DNA of 64,000 bases, taken from NCBI RefSeq assembly GCF_021395205.1, contig NZ_JAJVCS010000004.1, forward strand, positions 186,001 through 250,000, written 5' to 3'. Every line of letters begins with the position of its first letter. Position 1 is the stretch's first letter. Position numbers and translations under genes: made by a program. Of this stretch, positions 27,326 through 37,775 are shown piece after piece. The stretch comes from Polynucleobacter sp. IMCC 30228 (GTDB lineage: Bacteria; Pseudomonadota; Gammaproteobacteria; Burkholderiales; Burkholderiaceae). The notes under the pieces were generated by a model. The model was not told the origin of the DNA and did not search any database. It was given only the letters and a program-made list of their open reading frames with translations.

Positions 27326-28351
27326 ATGAATTCTCTGATGAACGTCAGGCTTGCAGTAGATGCAATGGGCGGAGATCAGGGTTTAGCAGTCACGGTACCT
27401 GCGTCCCTTGATTTTCTCCAAGTTCACGCCGACGCTCATATTCAGTTAGTGGGTGACTCACAGTTACTGACGCAATTGTTAGCTAAGGCAGCGCCTGAAT
27501 TGCTGAAGCGCATTGAGATTATTGCTGCCAACGAAGTCGTGCTCATGGATGATTCAATTGAGGTTGCGTTGCGACGCAAGAAAAATTCTTCGATGCGTCT
27601 AGCCATTGATCAAGTCAAAACAGGAAAGGCCGAAGCAATTATTTCTTCTGGTAACACTGGCGCTTTGATGGCGATTTCGCGTTATCTATTGAAAACGCTC
27701 GATGGCATTGATCGCCCAGCAATTGCCACCGCAATTCCGAATGAATTGGGTACGAGTACTACCGTGCTCGATTTGGGCGCTAATGCCGATTGTCTGCCGG
27801 TGAATTTGTTACAGTTTGCGCAAATGGCGGATGTGATGTTGCGGGTTGTTGATGGCAAGCCTTCACCATCGATTGGCCTGCTGAACATCGGCGAAGAAGT
27901 CATTAAGGGTAATGAAGTCGTGAAGGAAGCCGGTGAATTATTACGTAATAGCCAATTAAATTTTTTTGGTAATGTCGAAGGAAACGATATTTTTAAGGGC
28001 ACCGTCGATATTGTGGTCTGCGATGGCTTTGTGGGTAATGTTGTTTTAAAGGCGAGCGAAGGTCTGGCAAAAATGATGACTGGGATGATTCGTACGGAAT
28101 TTAATCGCTCTTGGCTAACTAAGCTCATGGCCTTATGTGCCATGTTGCCTTTAGTTCGTGTCAAAAATCGGGTTGATCATCGGCGCTATAACGGCGCTGT
28201 GCTGCTTGGTTTGCGCGGTTGTGTGATTAAGAGTCATGGCTCTGCCGATCGCCTAGCTTTTACCGCCGCTCTGGAGCGTGCTTATGAAGCTGGCAAGAAT
28301 CGCATGGTTGAACGCATCGCTGAAGCTTTTAGTGCAGAGGTGAGGCCATGA
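27326..28351 (+). CDS. plsX: Phosphate acyltransferase PlsX
   Basis: Converts acyl-ACP and phosphate to acyl-phosphate, the donor for PlsY in phospholipid synthesis. The product, 341 residues from this start, begins [12 protein letters not shown], the PlsX signature, and contains [43 protein letters not shown] and [12 protein letters not shown]. The start is uncertain between the ATGs at 27326 and 27338; neither has a clear Shine-Dalgarno. It overlaps fabH by four bases and leads the fabH-fabD-fabG-acpP-fabF series. Confidence 0.95.
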   Translation: MNSLMNVRLAVDAMGGDQGLAVTVPASLDFLQVHADAHIQLVGDSQLLTQLLAKAAPELLKRIEIIAANEVVLMDDSIEVALRRKKNSSMRLAIDQVKTGKAEAIISSGNTGALMAISRYLLKTLDGIDRPAIATAIPNELGTSTTVLDLGANADCLPVNLLQFAQMADVMLRVVDGKPSPSIGLLNIGEEVIKGNEVVKEAGELLRNSQLNFFGNVEGNDIFKGTVDIVVCDGFVGNVVLKASEGLAKMMTGMIRTEFNRSWLTKLMALCAMLPLVRVKNRVDHRRYNGAVLLGLRGCVIKSHGSADRLAFTAALERAYEAGKNRMVERIAEAFSAEVRP

Positions 28352-29343
28352 CTTCAAGGTCTCTTTATTCACGCATTGCTGGAACAGGCAGTTATTTGCC
28401 TGCACAACGATTAAGTAACGATGATTTAGCAGCGCGTTTAGCGCAAGTGGGCATAGAGACAAGTGATGAGTGGATTCAAACGCGTAGCGGTATTTCAGCG
28501 CGTCATTTTGCCGCTGACAATGAATTAACCAGTGACTTAGGTATGTTGGCCGCACAGGCTGCATTGCACGACGCCAATCTTCGTGCCGATCAAATTGAGT
28601 TAATTATTTTGGCCAGCTCAACTCCAGATCATTTGGGTGGCTTTCCCAGTACCGCTTGCGTGATTCAAGACAAGCTAGGTATTCACAATGGCGGTGCGGC
28701 GTTTGATGTGCAGGCAGTGTGTGCTGGCTTTACCTACGCACTCGCCATTGCCGATGCATTTATTCGCGCAGGCACATACCGCAAAGTTTTAGTTATTGGG
28801 GCTGAAATTTTTTCCCGTATCTTAGATTTTAATGATCGCACAACCTGCGTTTTATTTGGTGATGGTGCAGGTGCAGTGGTGCTTGAGGCCGCAGATGAAC
28901 CCGGTATTTTGGCTGCAGCGTTACATGCTGACGGCAGGCAACGCGCCATTTTGTGTGTACCAGGTCGTGCAATTGCCGGTGGCATTGAGGGCACCCCATT
29001 CTTAACGATGGACGGCCCAGCTGTTTTCAAATTTGCTGTGAAGGCCTTAGAGCAGGTTGCGCTTGAAGCTTTAGAGCGCGCACAATTACAGCCAACACAA
29101 ATTGATTGGCTGGTTCCTCATCAGGCTAATATTCGTATTATGGAAGGTACGGCGCGCAAATTGGGACTCTCAATGGATAAGGTAATTGTGACCGTGGCCG
29201 AGCATGGCAATACGTCTGCTGCTTCAATTCCATTGGCTTTAGACTTTGGTATCCGCAATGGTCAAATTCAGCGTGGTCAACATCTCTTGTTAGAGGGCGT
29301 TGGCGGCGGATTTGCTTGGGGCGCAGTCGCTCTAAAATATTAA
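28348..29343 (+). CDS. fabH: Beta-ketoacyl-ACP synthase III
   Basis: Starts fatty acid synthesis by condensing acetyl-CoA with malonyl-ACP. The 331-residue product carries the Cys-His-Asn triad: C125 in [13 protein letters not shown], His in [10 protein letters not shown], and Asn in [24 protein letters not shown] and the [10 protein letters not shown] end are also conserved. Its ATG overlaps the plsX TGA, so the two are probably translated in a coupled way. Confidence 0.97.
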   Translation: MTSRSLYSRIAGTGSYLPAQRLSNDDLAARLAQVGIETSDEWIQTRSGISARHFAADNELTSDLGMLAAQAALHDANLRADQIELIILASSTPDHLGGFPSTACVIQDKLGIHNGGAAFDVQAVCAGFTYALAIADAFIRAGTYRKVLVIGAEIFSRILDFNDRTTCVLFGDGAGAVVLEAADEPGILAAALHADGRQRAILCVPGRAIAGGIEGTPFLTMDGPAVFKFAVKALEQVALEALERAQLQPTQIDWLVPHQANIRIMEGTARKLGLSMDKVIVTVAEHGNTSAASIPLALDFGIRNGQIQRGQHLLLEGVGGGFAWGAVALKY

Positions 29344-29357
29344 ACAGGTTTTTTCTC

Positions 29358-30302
29358 ATGACATTTGCATTCGTTTTTCCAGGACAGGGTTCGCAATCTG
29401 TGGGTATGCTGAACTCGCTTGCCGCTCGTCCCGAAGTGCAGGCTACCTTGGCCGAAGCATCACTCGCCCTAGGCGAAGATCTCACGCAATTAATTGCTGC
29501 TGGACCAGCAGAAGCCCTCGCACTCACAACCAATACGCAACCAGTGATGTTGGTAGCAGGTATTGCTTGTTATCGTGCTTGGTTGGCAAGTGGTGGTGCA
29601 AAACCGACTTTTGTTGCTGGCCATAGCTTGGGCGAATATTCAGCTTTAGTTGCCGCAGATGTCATTTCGTTTCAAGATGCCGTGCCACTCGTTAGATTTC
29701 GTGCAGAGGCGATGCAAACCGCAGTGCCCTTAGGCACAGGAACCATGGCAGCGATTTTGGGTTTAGACGGCGCCCAAGTGCAAGCAGTATGTGCTGAGGC
29801 GAGCACCTTGACGAATGAAGTAGTTGAGGCGGTCAATTTCAATGCCCCTGGTCAGGTGGTCATAGCAGGCGCCAATGCAGCAGTCAGCAAAGCCTGCGAG
29901 TTATTAAAAGCAGCTGGCGCTAAACGGGCTTTACCCTTATCGGTATCAGCCCCGTTTCATTCCTCTTTATTGCAAGCAGCCTCTGAAAAACTGGCGATTT
30001 ATTTAGAAAATGTCACCTTTCATCCGCCTTCGATTCCCTTGATTAATAATGTTGATGTCAGTGTCTTGAGTGATCCGCAGGCTATTAAAGATGCCCTAGT
30101 AAGGCAGGCTGCTAAACCCGTACGTTGGCAAGAAATTATTCAAGCGATGGCCGCACAAGGCATTACTCAGGTGATTGAATGTGGACCAGGCAAAGTGTTG
30201 GCAGGTTTAACCAAGCGCATCGATGCGCAATTACAAGGCTTCGCATTATTTGATGATGCGAGCTTCAATGAAGTGAAGTCAGCTTTAGGACAAGTCACAT
30301 GA
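29358..30302 (+). CDS. fabD: Malonyl-CoA:ACP transacylase
   Basis: Loads malonate from CoA onto acyl carrier protein. The 314-residue protein begins MTFAFVFPGQGSQSVGML and has the serine nucleophile S90 in the GHSLGEYSAL elbow, with the catalytic histidine in SAPFHSSLL and IECGPGKVLAGLTKRI near the end. The frame is open 14 codons upstream into fabH, but the family starts at this ATG. It overlaps fabG by four bases. Confidence 0.97.
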   Translation: MTFAFVFPGQGSQSVGMLNSLAARPEVQATLAEASLALGEDLTQLIAAGPAEALALTTNTQPVMLVAGIACYRAWLASGGAKPTFVAGHSLGEYSALVAADVISFQDAVPLVRFRAEAMQTAVPLGTGTMAAILGLDGAQVQAVCAEASTLTNEVVEAVNFNAPGQVVIAGANAAVSKACELLKAAGAKRALPLSVSAPFHSSLLQAASEKLAIYLENVTFHPPSIPLINNVDVSVLSDPQAIKDALVRQAAKPVRWQEIIQAMAAQGITQVIECGPGKVLAGLTKRIDAQLQGFALFDDASFNEVKSALGQVT

Positions 30303-31042
30303 AAATTGATCTAAGCAAACAAATTGCCTTAGTTACTGGTGCTTCCCGTGGCATTGGTGCGGCGATTGCCGAAGCGCTTGCACAGTCGGGCGCGACAGTT
30401 ATTGGCACTGCCACCTCAGCTGCTGGTGCATTGGCTATTACAGAACGCTTACAGGCTTTTGGTGGGCGGGGCGAAATTCTGAATGTGAATGAGGCTGCGG
30501 CAAGTGAGCAAATAATTGAGGCCATGTGCAAAGAATTTGGCGGCATTCATATTTTGGTCAATAACGCTGGCATTACCCGCGATCAACTGTCGATGCGGAT
30601 GAAAACCACGGAGTGGGCAGATGTGATTGATACCAACTTAAGCGCAGTCTTTCGACTTTCGCAAGCAGTTTTGCGGCCGATGATGAAAGCCCGCTTTGGG
30701 CGCATTATTAATATCACCTCGATCGTCGGCCACATGGGCAACCCCGGACAGGTGAATTATGCTGCTGCAAAAGCGGGGGTTGCGGGAATGACTCGGGCTT
30801 TGGCGCGGGAAATTGGCAGTCGCAACATTACCGTGAATTGCGTCGCTCCAGGGTTTATCGATACCGATATGACCCGCGCCTTAAGTGAAGAGCAACAAAA
30901 TGCCCTCAAAGCGAACATTCCCTTGGCCCGTTTAGGGAGCCCAGAAGATGTGGCGCAGGCAGTGGTCTTTTTGGCTTCAGGAGCAGCGGGCTATATTACG
31001 GGAAATACCCTCCACGTCAATGGGGGCCTGTATTTAGCCTGA
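30299..31042 (+). CDS. fabG: 3-oxoacyl-ACP reductase
   Basis: NADPH-dependent reductase of the short-chain dehydrogenase family, reducing the 3-keto group in each elongation cycle. The 247-residue protein has the cofactor motif VTGASRGIGAAIAEAL, NNAGITRD, the catalytic serine in INITSIVGHMG, and YAAAKAG with Tyr154 and Lys158, and ends with the conserved ITGNTLHVNGGLYL. It sits between fabD (4-base overlap) and acpP (about 100 bases). Confidence 0.97.
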   Translation: MKIDLSKQIALVTGASRGIGAAIAEALAQSGATVIGTATSAAGALAITERLQAFGGRGEILNVNEAAASEQIIEAMCKEFGGIHILVNNAGITRDQLSMRMKTTEWADVIDTNLSAVFRLSQAVLRPMMKARFGRIINITSIVGHMGNPGQVNYAAAKAGVAGMTRALAREIGSRNITVNCVAPGFIDTDMTRALSEEQQNALKANIPLARLGSPEDVAQAVVFLASGAAGYITGNTLHVNGGLYLA

Positions 31043-31144
31043 TTTATGGAATGGGGTTTTAGGAGTCTGGCGCAGTAATCTGAGGGTGACTTTGCCAAAC
31101 TGATAAAATCCCTAAATCGTTTTTTACTACCCTAGGGGGACTTG

Positions 31145-31387
31145 ATGGACAACATCGAACAACGTGTTAAGAAAATTGTTGCTGAGCAGTTAGGCGTACC
31201 AGAAGCAGATATTAAGAATGAATCTTCTTTTGTGAATGACCTCGGCGCTGATTCGCTTGATACGGTAGAGTTGGTAATGGCTTTAGAAGATGAGTTTGGA
31301 ATTGAAATTCCAGATGAAGAGGCTGAAAAAATTACCACTGTTCAGCTTGCGATTGATTTCGCAAAATCTAAAGCATCACAGGGCTAA
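31145..31387 (+). CDS. acpP: Acyl carrier protein
   Basis: An 80-residue acidic carrier with the phosphopantetheine attachment serine at residue 37 in [20 protein letters not shown], the canonical motif. It starts [17 protein letters not shown]; a TTG one codon earlier is not needed. GGGGG lies 5-9 bases upstream. AcpS, which adds the prosthetic arm, is encoded about 9 kb downstream. The 100-base gap after fabG suggests its own promoter, consistent with the high demand for ACP; a TAAAAT hexamer at 31104-31109 is a weak -10 candidate. Confidence 0.98.
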   Translation: MDNIEQRVKKIVAEQLGVPEADIKNESSFVNDLGADSLDTVELVMALEDEFGIEIPDEEAEKITTVQLAIDFAKSKASQG

Positions 31388-31401
31388 TATTTGGACTCGC
31401 T

Positions 31402-32649
31402 GTGTCTGCTTTAAAACACCAACGCCGGGTCGTAGTTACCGGCTTAGGTCTTATTTCTCCAGTTGGAAATTCTGTCGCGACGGCTTGGTCAAATGTACTT
31501 GCTGGTAAATCTGGTATTGCGACGATTACCAAGTTTGATCATACCCCGCTAAGCGTTCACTTTGCTGGCGAGGTTCAAGACTTTAATATTGAAGAGTATG
31601 TCTCAGCTAAAGAGGCGCGCCATATGGATCATTTCATCCACTATGGTATTGCCGCGGGAACCCAAGCACTGCGTGATAGTGGTATTGAAGTAAATGAGGC
31701 GAATGCGGAGCGCATTGGCGTCATGGTTGGGTCAGGAATCGGCGGCCTACCGATGATTGAAAATACCGGTGTCGAGCTTTTAGAACGAGGTCCGCGGCGG
31801 ATTTCCCCCTTCTTTGTGCCGGGCTCAATCATTAATATGATTTCAGGGCATTTAAGTATTTTATTTAATTTAAAAGGACCCAATATTGCAGCGGCAACGG
31901 CCTGTACTACCGGCCTACACAGCATTGGTTTGGCGGCCCGTTTAATTCAATCGGGCGATGCCGATGTCATGCTTGCTGGGGGTGCCGAGTCGACTATTTC
32001 TGCTTTAGGCGTTGGTGGTTTTGCTGCGGCCCGCGCGCTTTCAACTCGTAATGATGACCCCACTACCGCTTCCCGCCCCTGGGATAAGGATCGCGATGGC
32101 TTTGTGCTGGGCGAAGGCGCGGGCGTCATGGTCTTAGAGGAATATGAGCAGGCCCGTGCGCGCGGCGCCAAGATTTATTGTGAGTTAGTGGGTTTTGGAA
32201 TGAGCGGCGATGCTTATCATATGACGGCCCCTAATATGGATGGTCCCCGCCGCTGCATGTTGAATGCTTTGCGCGATGCAGGTTTAAATCCTGAGCAAAT
32301 TAATTACATTAATGCGCACGGAACTTCTACCCCTTTAGGGGATAAAAATGAAACTGAAGCCATTAAAGCAGCCTTAGGTGATCATGCCAAAAAGGTCGTC
32401 ATTAACTCTACCAAGTCGATGACGGGTCATTTACTAGGCGGGGCAGGCGGTTTAGAGGCAGTTTTTACTGTTTTAGCCTTACACCATCAAAAATCACCGC
32501 CGACGATTAATATTTTCAACCAAGACCCTGAGTGTGACTTGGACTTCTGCGCCAATACCGCACGCGATCTGCCCATTGACTATGCTGTGAAAAACAATTT
32601 TGGCTTTGGGGGTACTAACGGCACCTTGATTTTTGGTAAGTTGCCCTGA
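31402..32649 (+). CDS. fabF: Beta-ketoacyl-ACP synthase II
   Basis: Elongating condensing enzyme of 415 residues. The Cys-His-His triad is visible: C168 in [12 protein letters not shown], His in [14 protein letters not shown], and His in [16 protein letters not shown], with the terminal [10 protein letters not shown]. The start is GTG at 31402, 14 bases after acpP, preceded by TTGGA. In Burkholderia and Ralstonia this gene is followed by rpoE-rseA-rseB before mucD; here mucD follows after only 59 bases. Confidence 0.97.
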   Translation: MSALKHQRRVVVTGLGLISPVGNSVATAWSNVLAGKSGIATITKFDHTPLSVHFAGEVQDFNIEEYVSAKEARHMDHFIHYGIAAGTQALRDSGIEVNEANAERIGVMVGSGIGGLPMIENTGVELLERGPRRISPFFVPGSIINMISGHLSILFNLKGPNIAAATACTTGLHSIGLAARLIQSGDADVMLAGGAESTISALGVGGFAAARALSTRNDDPTTASRPWDKDRDGFVLGEGAGVMVLEEYEQARARGAKIYCELVGFGMSGDAYHMTAPNMDGPRRCMLNALRDAGLNPEQINYINAHGTSTPLGDKNETEAIKAALGDHAKKVVINSTKSMTGHLLGGAGGLEAVFTVLALHHQKSPPTINIFNQDPECDLDFCANTARDLPIDYAVKNNFGFGGTNGTLIFGKLP

Positions 32650-32708
32650 TATACAGTTATCTTTGTTTTACGGGGTTCTCACCGAAACTCGCTTTCAAGT
32701 TGATCCAA

Positions 32709-34208
32709 ATGAAAAAAATATTGCTTCATACCCTTAGTGTTATTGCTTTTGTTGGCATTGTGCAATTGCCTGTTGCGCCGCTTGTTATGGCGCAACCCCC
32801 CCGTGTAGCAATTCCCGATTTTGCCGATTTAGTCGAAAAAGCCAGCCCTGCGGTCGTAAATATTCGTACGACAGAAAAAGTGGCTGTGCAACAAGCTGGT
32901 GCCAATGGCCAGGGCGGCACAGATGAGCAGCAGGAGTTCTTTCGGCGTTTTTTTGGGATTCCTTTCCCCAATATTCCGGGCATACCTGGTTCGCCTAAGG
33001 CGCCTAACCAAGCTCCTAATCCAGGCCCTAATCGTCCAGGACCGCCACAGGAGAATGACCGTGGCGTAGGCTCGGGTTTTATTATTGATGCTAATGGTTA
33101 TATTTTGACTAATGCTCACGTCATTGAAGGTGCAGAAACTATTTATGTCACCTTAACTGATAAGCGAGAATTAAAAGCAAAATTATTGGGCGCTGATAAG
33201 CGTACCGATGTCGCGCTTATTAAAATTGAGGCTAGCGGCTTACCTAAGTTACCTCTGGGCGATTCTTCTAAGGTACGGGTTGGCGAGTGGGTTTTAGCAA
33301 TTGGCTCACCTTTTGGCCTAGAAAATACTGTTACGGCTGGAATTGTTTCAGCAAAAAGCCGTGATACTGGCGATTACTTACCTTTTATTCAAACTGATGT
33401 GGCAGTGAACCCTGGTAATTCTGGAGGGCCTTTGCTCAATACCGCTGGACAAGTGATTGGCATTAACTCGCAAATTTTTAGTCGCTCTGGTGGTTATATG
33501 GGAATTTCTTTTGCCATACCCATTGATGAGGCAATGCGAGTAGCTGATCAGTTAAGGGCGAACGGCAAATTGGTCCGCGGGCGAATTGGGGTCTCGATTG
33601 GTGATATTACCAAAGAGACTGCTGAAAGTTTGGGTCTTGGCAAGCCACGTGGTGCCTATGTACGTAATGTTGAGCCGGGTGCGCCTGCAGCGCTTGGTGG
33701 TATTGAGGCAGGCGATGTGATCTTGAATTTCAATGGTCTGGAGATTCAGAAATCAACAGATTTACCGCGCCAAGTAGGTCAGACTAAACCTGGTACGCGC
33801 GCAACAGTGCAAGTTTGGCGTAAGGGTGCTATCAAAGATTTATCTGTCGTAGTAGCCGATGCCGAGCCGAGTGAAAAGGTAGCAAGCAAAAAAGCCGAGA
33901 GTTCAACCCCGCAAAGCGGTGCCTTGAATTCCGCATTTGGGGTTGCAGTCGCAGAGCTGACTGATGCCAAAAAACAAAGCTTAGGCATCAAGAATGGTGT
34001 TGAGGTTACTGCTATTAATGATGGCCCGATGGCACGTTCCGGCGTGCGCGTGGGCGATGTCATTGTGCGCATTGGCGATGTAGATATAACTGGAGTTAGG
34101 CAATTTGAAACCGTTGCCAAGGGCTTAGATCTCAATCGTCCGGCGGCTGTTTTTGTGCGTCGCGCAGATAGCACTTTAGTTTTACCAATACGCCCAAACA
34201 AGCCCTAA
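32709..34208 (+). CDS. mucD: Do-family periplasmic serine protease (MucD/DegP-like)
   Basis: Periplasmic quality-control protease and chaperone of 499 residues. A signal peptide ends near VMAQPP (about residue 30). The catalytic triad is H137 in NAHVIEGAE, D167 in RTDVALIKI and S238 in NPGNSGGPLLN. Two PDZ domains follow, about residues 285-375 and 405-490, with a linker rich in Ser, Lys and Pro-Gln. A Pro/Asn-rich loop sits before the protease core. The ATG at 32709 is preferred to a TTG three codons before. It normally belongs to the envelope-stress regulon, yet the adjacent sigma-E genes expected in relatives are missing. Confidence 0.95.
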   Translation: MKKILLHTLSVIAFVGIVQLPVAPLVMAQPPRVAIPDFADLVEKASPAVVNIRTTEKVAVQQAGANGQGGTDEQQEFFRRFFGIPFPNIPGIPGSPKAPNQAPNPGPNRPGPPQENDRGVGSGFIIDANGYILTNAHVIEGAETIYVTLTDKRELKAKLLGADKRTDVALIKIEASGLPKLPLGDSSKVRVGEWVLAIGSPFGLENTVTAGIVSAKSRDTGDYLPFIQTDVAVNPGNSGGPLLNTAGQVIGINSQIFSRSGGYMGISFAIPIDEAMRVADQLRANGKLVRGRIGVSIGDITKETAESLGLGKPRGAYVRNVEPGAPAALGGIEAGDVILNFNGLEIQKSTDLPRQVGQTKPGTRATVQVWRKGAIKDLSVVVADAEPSEKVASKKAESSTPQSGALNSAFGVAVAELTDAKKQSLGIKNGVEVTAINDGPMARSGVRVGDVIVRIGDVDITGVRQFETVAKGLDLNRPAAVFVRRADSTLVLPIRPNKP

Positions 34209-34210
34209 AT

Positions 34211-34244
34211 CACCCTAAAAGCCGGTTTTTCTGCTTTTGGGGTG
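34211..34244 (+). terminator. Hairpin after mucD, possible terminator
   Basis: CACCCTAAAAG and CTTTTGGGGTG form an 11-pair stem with one mismatch three bases after the mucD stop region. The T run lies in the loop rather than after the stem, so it is not a textbook intrinsic terminator; a second smaller stem (AGCCCT/AGGGTT) follows at about 34254-34272. No gene is seen in the 161 bases before lepA. Confidence 0.4.
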
Positions 34245-34369
34245 ATCCACTAAGCCCTGCAAAGTAGGGTTTCTGTGCAACCATTACAATGCGGGTAAGA
34301 CGGCTTTTTGCAGCGCATCATTTTGCTGTGTTGCAGCAAGGCGTTTTCTGATGGACTTCATAAAGCGCA

Positions 34370-36172
34370 ATGGATTTAATCCGTAATTTCTCAATCATCG
34401 CCCATATCGATCATGGCAAGTCGACTTTGGCCGATCGAATCATTCAATTGTGCGGCGGCCTTTCCGATCGTGAAATGGAATCACAAGTGCTTGATTCAAT
34501 GGATATTGAGCGCGAACGTGGGATAACGATTAAAGCGCAAACGGCCGCTCTAAGTTATCAAGCCAAAGACGGCAAGATTTATAACCTCAATTTAATTGAT
34601 ACCCCTGGACACGTTGATTTTTCATATGAAGTAAGTCGTTCGCTATCCGCTTGCGAGGGTGCATTACTAGTGGTTGATGCTAGCCAAGGCGTAGAAGCGC
34701 AAACAGTGGCAAATTGCTATACCGCAATCGAGCTTGGGGTCGAGGTTGTGCCGGTATTAAATAAAATTGATTTACCGCAAGCAGATCCAGAGCGCGCCAA
34801 ACAAGAAATCGAAGATGTCATTGGTATCGATGCTACAGAGGCTTTAACTTGCTCAGCTAAAACAGGTCTAGGTGTACCCGAAATATTGGAAGAAATGATT
34901 CGGCGGGTACCGCCGCCAAAGGGCGATGCTAGCGCGCCATTGCAGGCGCTGATTATTGACTCATGGTTCGACAACTATGTGGGTGTGGTTATTTTAGTAA
35001 GGGTGGTGAATGGCACGCTAAAACCCAAAGATAAAATTCTGCTGATGGCCAACGGCTCAACGCATTTAGTCGAGCATGTTGGAGTATTTAGCCCTAAATC
35101 AGTCGATCGACCCTCACTAAGCGCTGGCCAGGTAGGCTTCATAATTGCGGGCATTAAAGAATTAAAAGCGGCCAAAGTAGGCGATACAGCAACCCACGCA
35201 CCAGGACAACAAGGCCGCATCTCAGCTACTTCAGCGCTACCTGGTTTTAAGGAGGTGAAGTCGCAAGTCTTCGCTGGGCTATACCCAGTTGAAGCTAACG
35301 AGTACGATGTGCTGCGCGAGTCATTAGAGAAGCTTAAGCTCAATGATGCGTCCCTACTTTATGAGCCCGAAGTTTCGCAAGCCTTGGGTTTCGGTTTCCG
35401 TTGTGGCTTTTTGGGTTTACTGCACATGGAAATTGTGCAGGAGCGCTTAGAACGGCAGTACGGCATGAACCTGATTACCACGGCACCCACTGTGGTATAT
35501 CAAGTGCAGCAAAGAGACGGCAGCATGCTCACCGTTGATAACCCATCGAAAATGCCGGACCCAAGTAAGATCGAGGCGATTCTAGAGCCAATTGTGACAG
35601 TCAATTTATATATGCCACAAGAATATGTAGGCTCGGTTATTACTCTATGCACGGGTAAGCGTGGCGTGCAAACCAATATGAATTATTTGGGTCGCCAAGT
35701 GCAGTTAACTTATGAAATACCCATGGCAGAAATTGTGCTCGATTTTTTCGATCGTTTGAAGTCTGTCTCACGTGGTTACGCATCGATGGATTATGAATTT
35801 AAGGAATACCGCGCTGCCGATGTGGTGAAAGTCGATATTTTAATTAATGGGGATAAGGTTGATGCGCTATCCGTTATTGTGCATCGGAGTAATAGCCAAT
35901 TACGTGGGCGTGACGTAGTGGCAAAAATGCGCGGCATTATTCCGCGGCAGATGTTTGATGTAGCGATTCAAGCGGCAATTGGTAGCAATATTGTGGCGCG
36001 TGAAAACGTCAAAGCGTTGCGTAAGAATGTATTAGCAAAATGCTACGGCGGCGATATTTCGCGTAAACGTAAACTGTTGGAAAAACAAAAAGAAGGTAAA
36101 AAACGGATGAAACAAGTTGGCAATGTAGAAATTCCGCAAGAAGCCTTTTTAGCTATTTTGCAGGTGGAATAA
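34370..36172 (+). CDS. lepA: Elongation factor 4 (LepA)
   Basis: Ribosomal GTPase of 600 residues, the usual length, implicated in translation initiation and 30S assembly. G1 is [14 protein letters not shown]2 sits in [14 protein letters not shown]3 is [13 protein letters not shown]4 is NKIDLP. The LepA-specific C-terminal domain ends with [20 protein letters not shown], conserved in the family. It begins a long plus-strand operon to nagZ; lepB starts at the base after its stop. Confidence 0.97.
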   Translation: MDLIRNFSIIAHIDHGKSTLADRIIQLCGGLSDREMESQVLDSMDIERERGITIKAQTAALSYQAKDGKIYNLNLIDTPGHVDFSYEVSRSLSACEGALLVVDASQGVEAQTVANCYTAIELGVEVVPVLNKIDLPQADPERAKQEIEDVIGIDATEALTCSAKTGLGVPEILEEMIRRVPPPKGDASAPLQALIIDSWFDNYVGVVILVRVVNGTLKPKDKILLMANGSTHLVEHVGVFSPKSVDRPSLSAGQVGFIIAGIKELKAAKVGDTATHAPGQQGRISATSALPGFKEVKSQVFAGLYPVEANEYDVLRESLEKLKLNDASLLYEPEVSQALGFGFRCGFLGLLHMEIVQERLERQYGMNLITTAPTVVYQVQQRDGSMLTVDNPSKMPDPSKIEAILEPIVTVNLYMPQEYVGSVITLCTGKRGVQTNMNYLGRQVQLTYEIPMAEIVLDFFDRLKSVSRGYASMDYEFKEYRAADVVKVDILINGDKVDALSVIVHRSNSQLRGRDVVAKMRGIIPRQMFDVAIQAAIGSNIVARENVKALRKNVLAKCYGGDISRKRKLLEKQKEGKKRMKQVGNVEIPQEAFLAILQVE

Positions 36173-36979
36173 ATGAATTTTGCTTTAATTCTTTTTATTT
36201 TAGTTATCGCCACAGGTATTGCATGGGTCGCTAATCGCTTTTATTTTGCCCCACGCCGTATTGCTGCAGGCGACCAGCGTGTGCCACTATGGGTAGAGTA
36301 TTCAGCGAGTTTTTTCCCGGTTATTTGTGCAGTATTTTTTCTGCGTTCTTTTTTATTTGAACCTTTCAAAATTCCATCGGGATCAATGATTCCAACCTTA
36401 CAAATTGGCGACTTTATTTTGGTCAATAAGTTTACCTATGGCATTCGTTTGCCGGTGATTAATCGCAAAGTAGTCGAGCTTGGTACTCCCAAACGAGGTG
36501 ATGTGGTGGTATTTCGTTATCCCCGTGATGAATCGGTTGATTACATTAAACGGGTGGTAGCGATTCCAGGTGATGTCATCGAATACCAAAATAAGCGTTT
36601 AATTATTAACGGCGAACCTTTGCTCTATAGCGGCGGAGCACCCTATTTAGATCCAGAAAACATGCGCTATGAAAAAGAGTTTACCGAAACCTACCCAGCA
36701 AATTTAGGCGGAGTAGTGCATAAAATTTTAAATGATCCCGAACGCACTACGGGTGTTTTTCAGCCTGAAAAATTTCCAGGAATTGAGCATTGCCAATATC
36801 AAAGCTCTGGTATGACTTGTAAAGTACCGGCTGGACATTATTTTGCCATGGGTGATAATCGTGATAACAGTGCTGATTCGCGCTTCTGGGGTTTTGTCCC
36901 CGATCAAAATATTGTTGGGCGAGCTTTTTTTGTGTGGCTTAACTTAGGTTCCTTAAGCCGTATCGGCAGATTTGAGTAA
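36173..36979 (+). CDS. lepB: Signal peptidase I
   Basis: Inner-membrane protease that cleaves signal peptides of exported proteins. The 268-residue protein has two N-terminal hydrophobic segments (about 1-20 and 42-62), the catalytic serine in IPSGSMIPTLQIGD and the general-base lysine in DYIKRVVAIPGDVI, plus MGDNRDNSADSRFWGFV. It directly abuts lepA, as in most proteobacteria, and rnc follows after three bases. Confidence 0.96.
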   Translation: MNFALILFILVIATGIAWVANRFYFAPRRIAAGDQRVPLWVEYSASFFPVICAVFFLRSFLFEPFKIPSGSMIPTLQIGDFILVNKFTYGIRLPVINRKVVELGTPKRGDVVVFRYPRDESVDYIKRVVAIPGDVIEYQNKRLIINGEPLLYSGGAPYLDPENMRYEKEFTETYPANLGGVVHKILNDPERTTGVFQPEKFPGIEHCQYQSSGMTCKVPAGHYFAMGDNRDNSADSRFWGFVPDQNIVGRAFFVWLNLGSLSRIGRFE

Positions 36980-36982
36980 GCT

Positions 36983-37774
36983 ATGAACGCTCGCGCTGTG
37001 ATCGACCACGGACCCCTGCAAGAGCGTTTGGGCTATAGCTTTAAAAAACCTGAGCTGCTAAACCAAGCGCTTACTCATCGCAGCCATAGTAAAAAAAATA
37101 ATGAACGCTTAGAGTTCTTAGGCGACTCAGTCTTGAATTGTGTCGTTGCCGAAATGTTATATGAACGTTATTCTGATTTAGATGAAGGCGACTTGTCGCG
37201 GGTGCGGGCAAATTTGGTAAAGCAGCAGGCGTTGTATGAAATTGCACAATCGTTATCGCTCTCCGATTATTTGCGCCTAGGAGAGGGCGAGTTAAAAAGT
37301 GGTGGTTTTCATCGACCTTCTATTTTGGCTGACACCTTAGAGGCGGTAACTGGCGCTATTTTTATTGATGGCGGATTTGATGCGGCACGCGCAAGCTTAA
37401 ATAAATTGTATTCCACGATCTTGGCGCATGTTGATCCAAAAACTCTGGGTAAAGACGACAAAACGCTTTTACAAGAATATTTGCAGGGTTTTCAAATGCC
37501 TTTGCCAGCCTATAACGTTACCGGTACAACTGGGGCTGCGCATAGCCAGCAATTTGAAGTCGAGTGCGTGATTGCGAGCTTAAAAATTCAAGTAAAGGGT
37601 GGTGGGGCATCGCGCCGTGCCGCTGAACAAGCGGCAGCTAAGTTAGCCTTAAGTGCTTTACAAAAAGCGCTGCCCCAAGAAACTCGCAAACCCAAGAAAA
37701 CCCGCTCGGCAAAGAAAAAAGCGGCCAAATCGGCCTCCACCGATGAACAGTTGAAGCTGAAGCTAAAAGGCTAA
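36983..37774 (+). CDS. rnc: Ribonuclease III
   Basis: Double-strand-specific endoribonuclease that processes rRNA precursors. The 263-residue protein has the signature [13 protein letters not shown] with the metal-binding acidic residues and [17 protein letters not shown], then a double-stranded RNA-binding domain ending [15 protein letters not shown]. Beyond this is a Lys-rich tail of about 35 residues ([15 protein letters not shown]) not found in the 226-residue E. coli enzyme. Situated between lepB and era. Confidence 0.96.
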   Translation: MNARAVIDHGPLQERLGYSFKKPELLNQALTHRSHSKKNNERLEFLGDSVLNCVVAEMLYERYSDLDEGDLSRVRANLVKQQALYEIAQSLSLSDYLRLGEGELKSGGFHRPSILADTLEAVTGAIFIDGGFDAARASLNKLYSTILAHVDPKTLGKDDKTLLQEYLQGFQMPLPAYNVTGTTGAAHSQQFEVECVIASLKIQVKGGGASRRAAEQAAAKLALSALQKALPQETRKPKKTRSAKKKAAKSASTDEQLKLKLKG

Positions 37775-37775
37775 T

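Noticed and set aside
27682-28164. Open frame of 160 codons antisense to plsX
   Set aside because: plsX is certain, and the antisense translation has no domain or ribosome binding site.
32670-32712. Sigma-E type promoter before mucD
   Set aside because: GAAACT and TCCAA are present, but the spacing and match are poor and the start would fall on the ATG.
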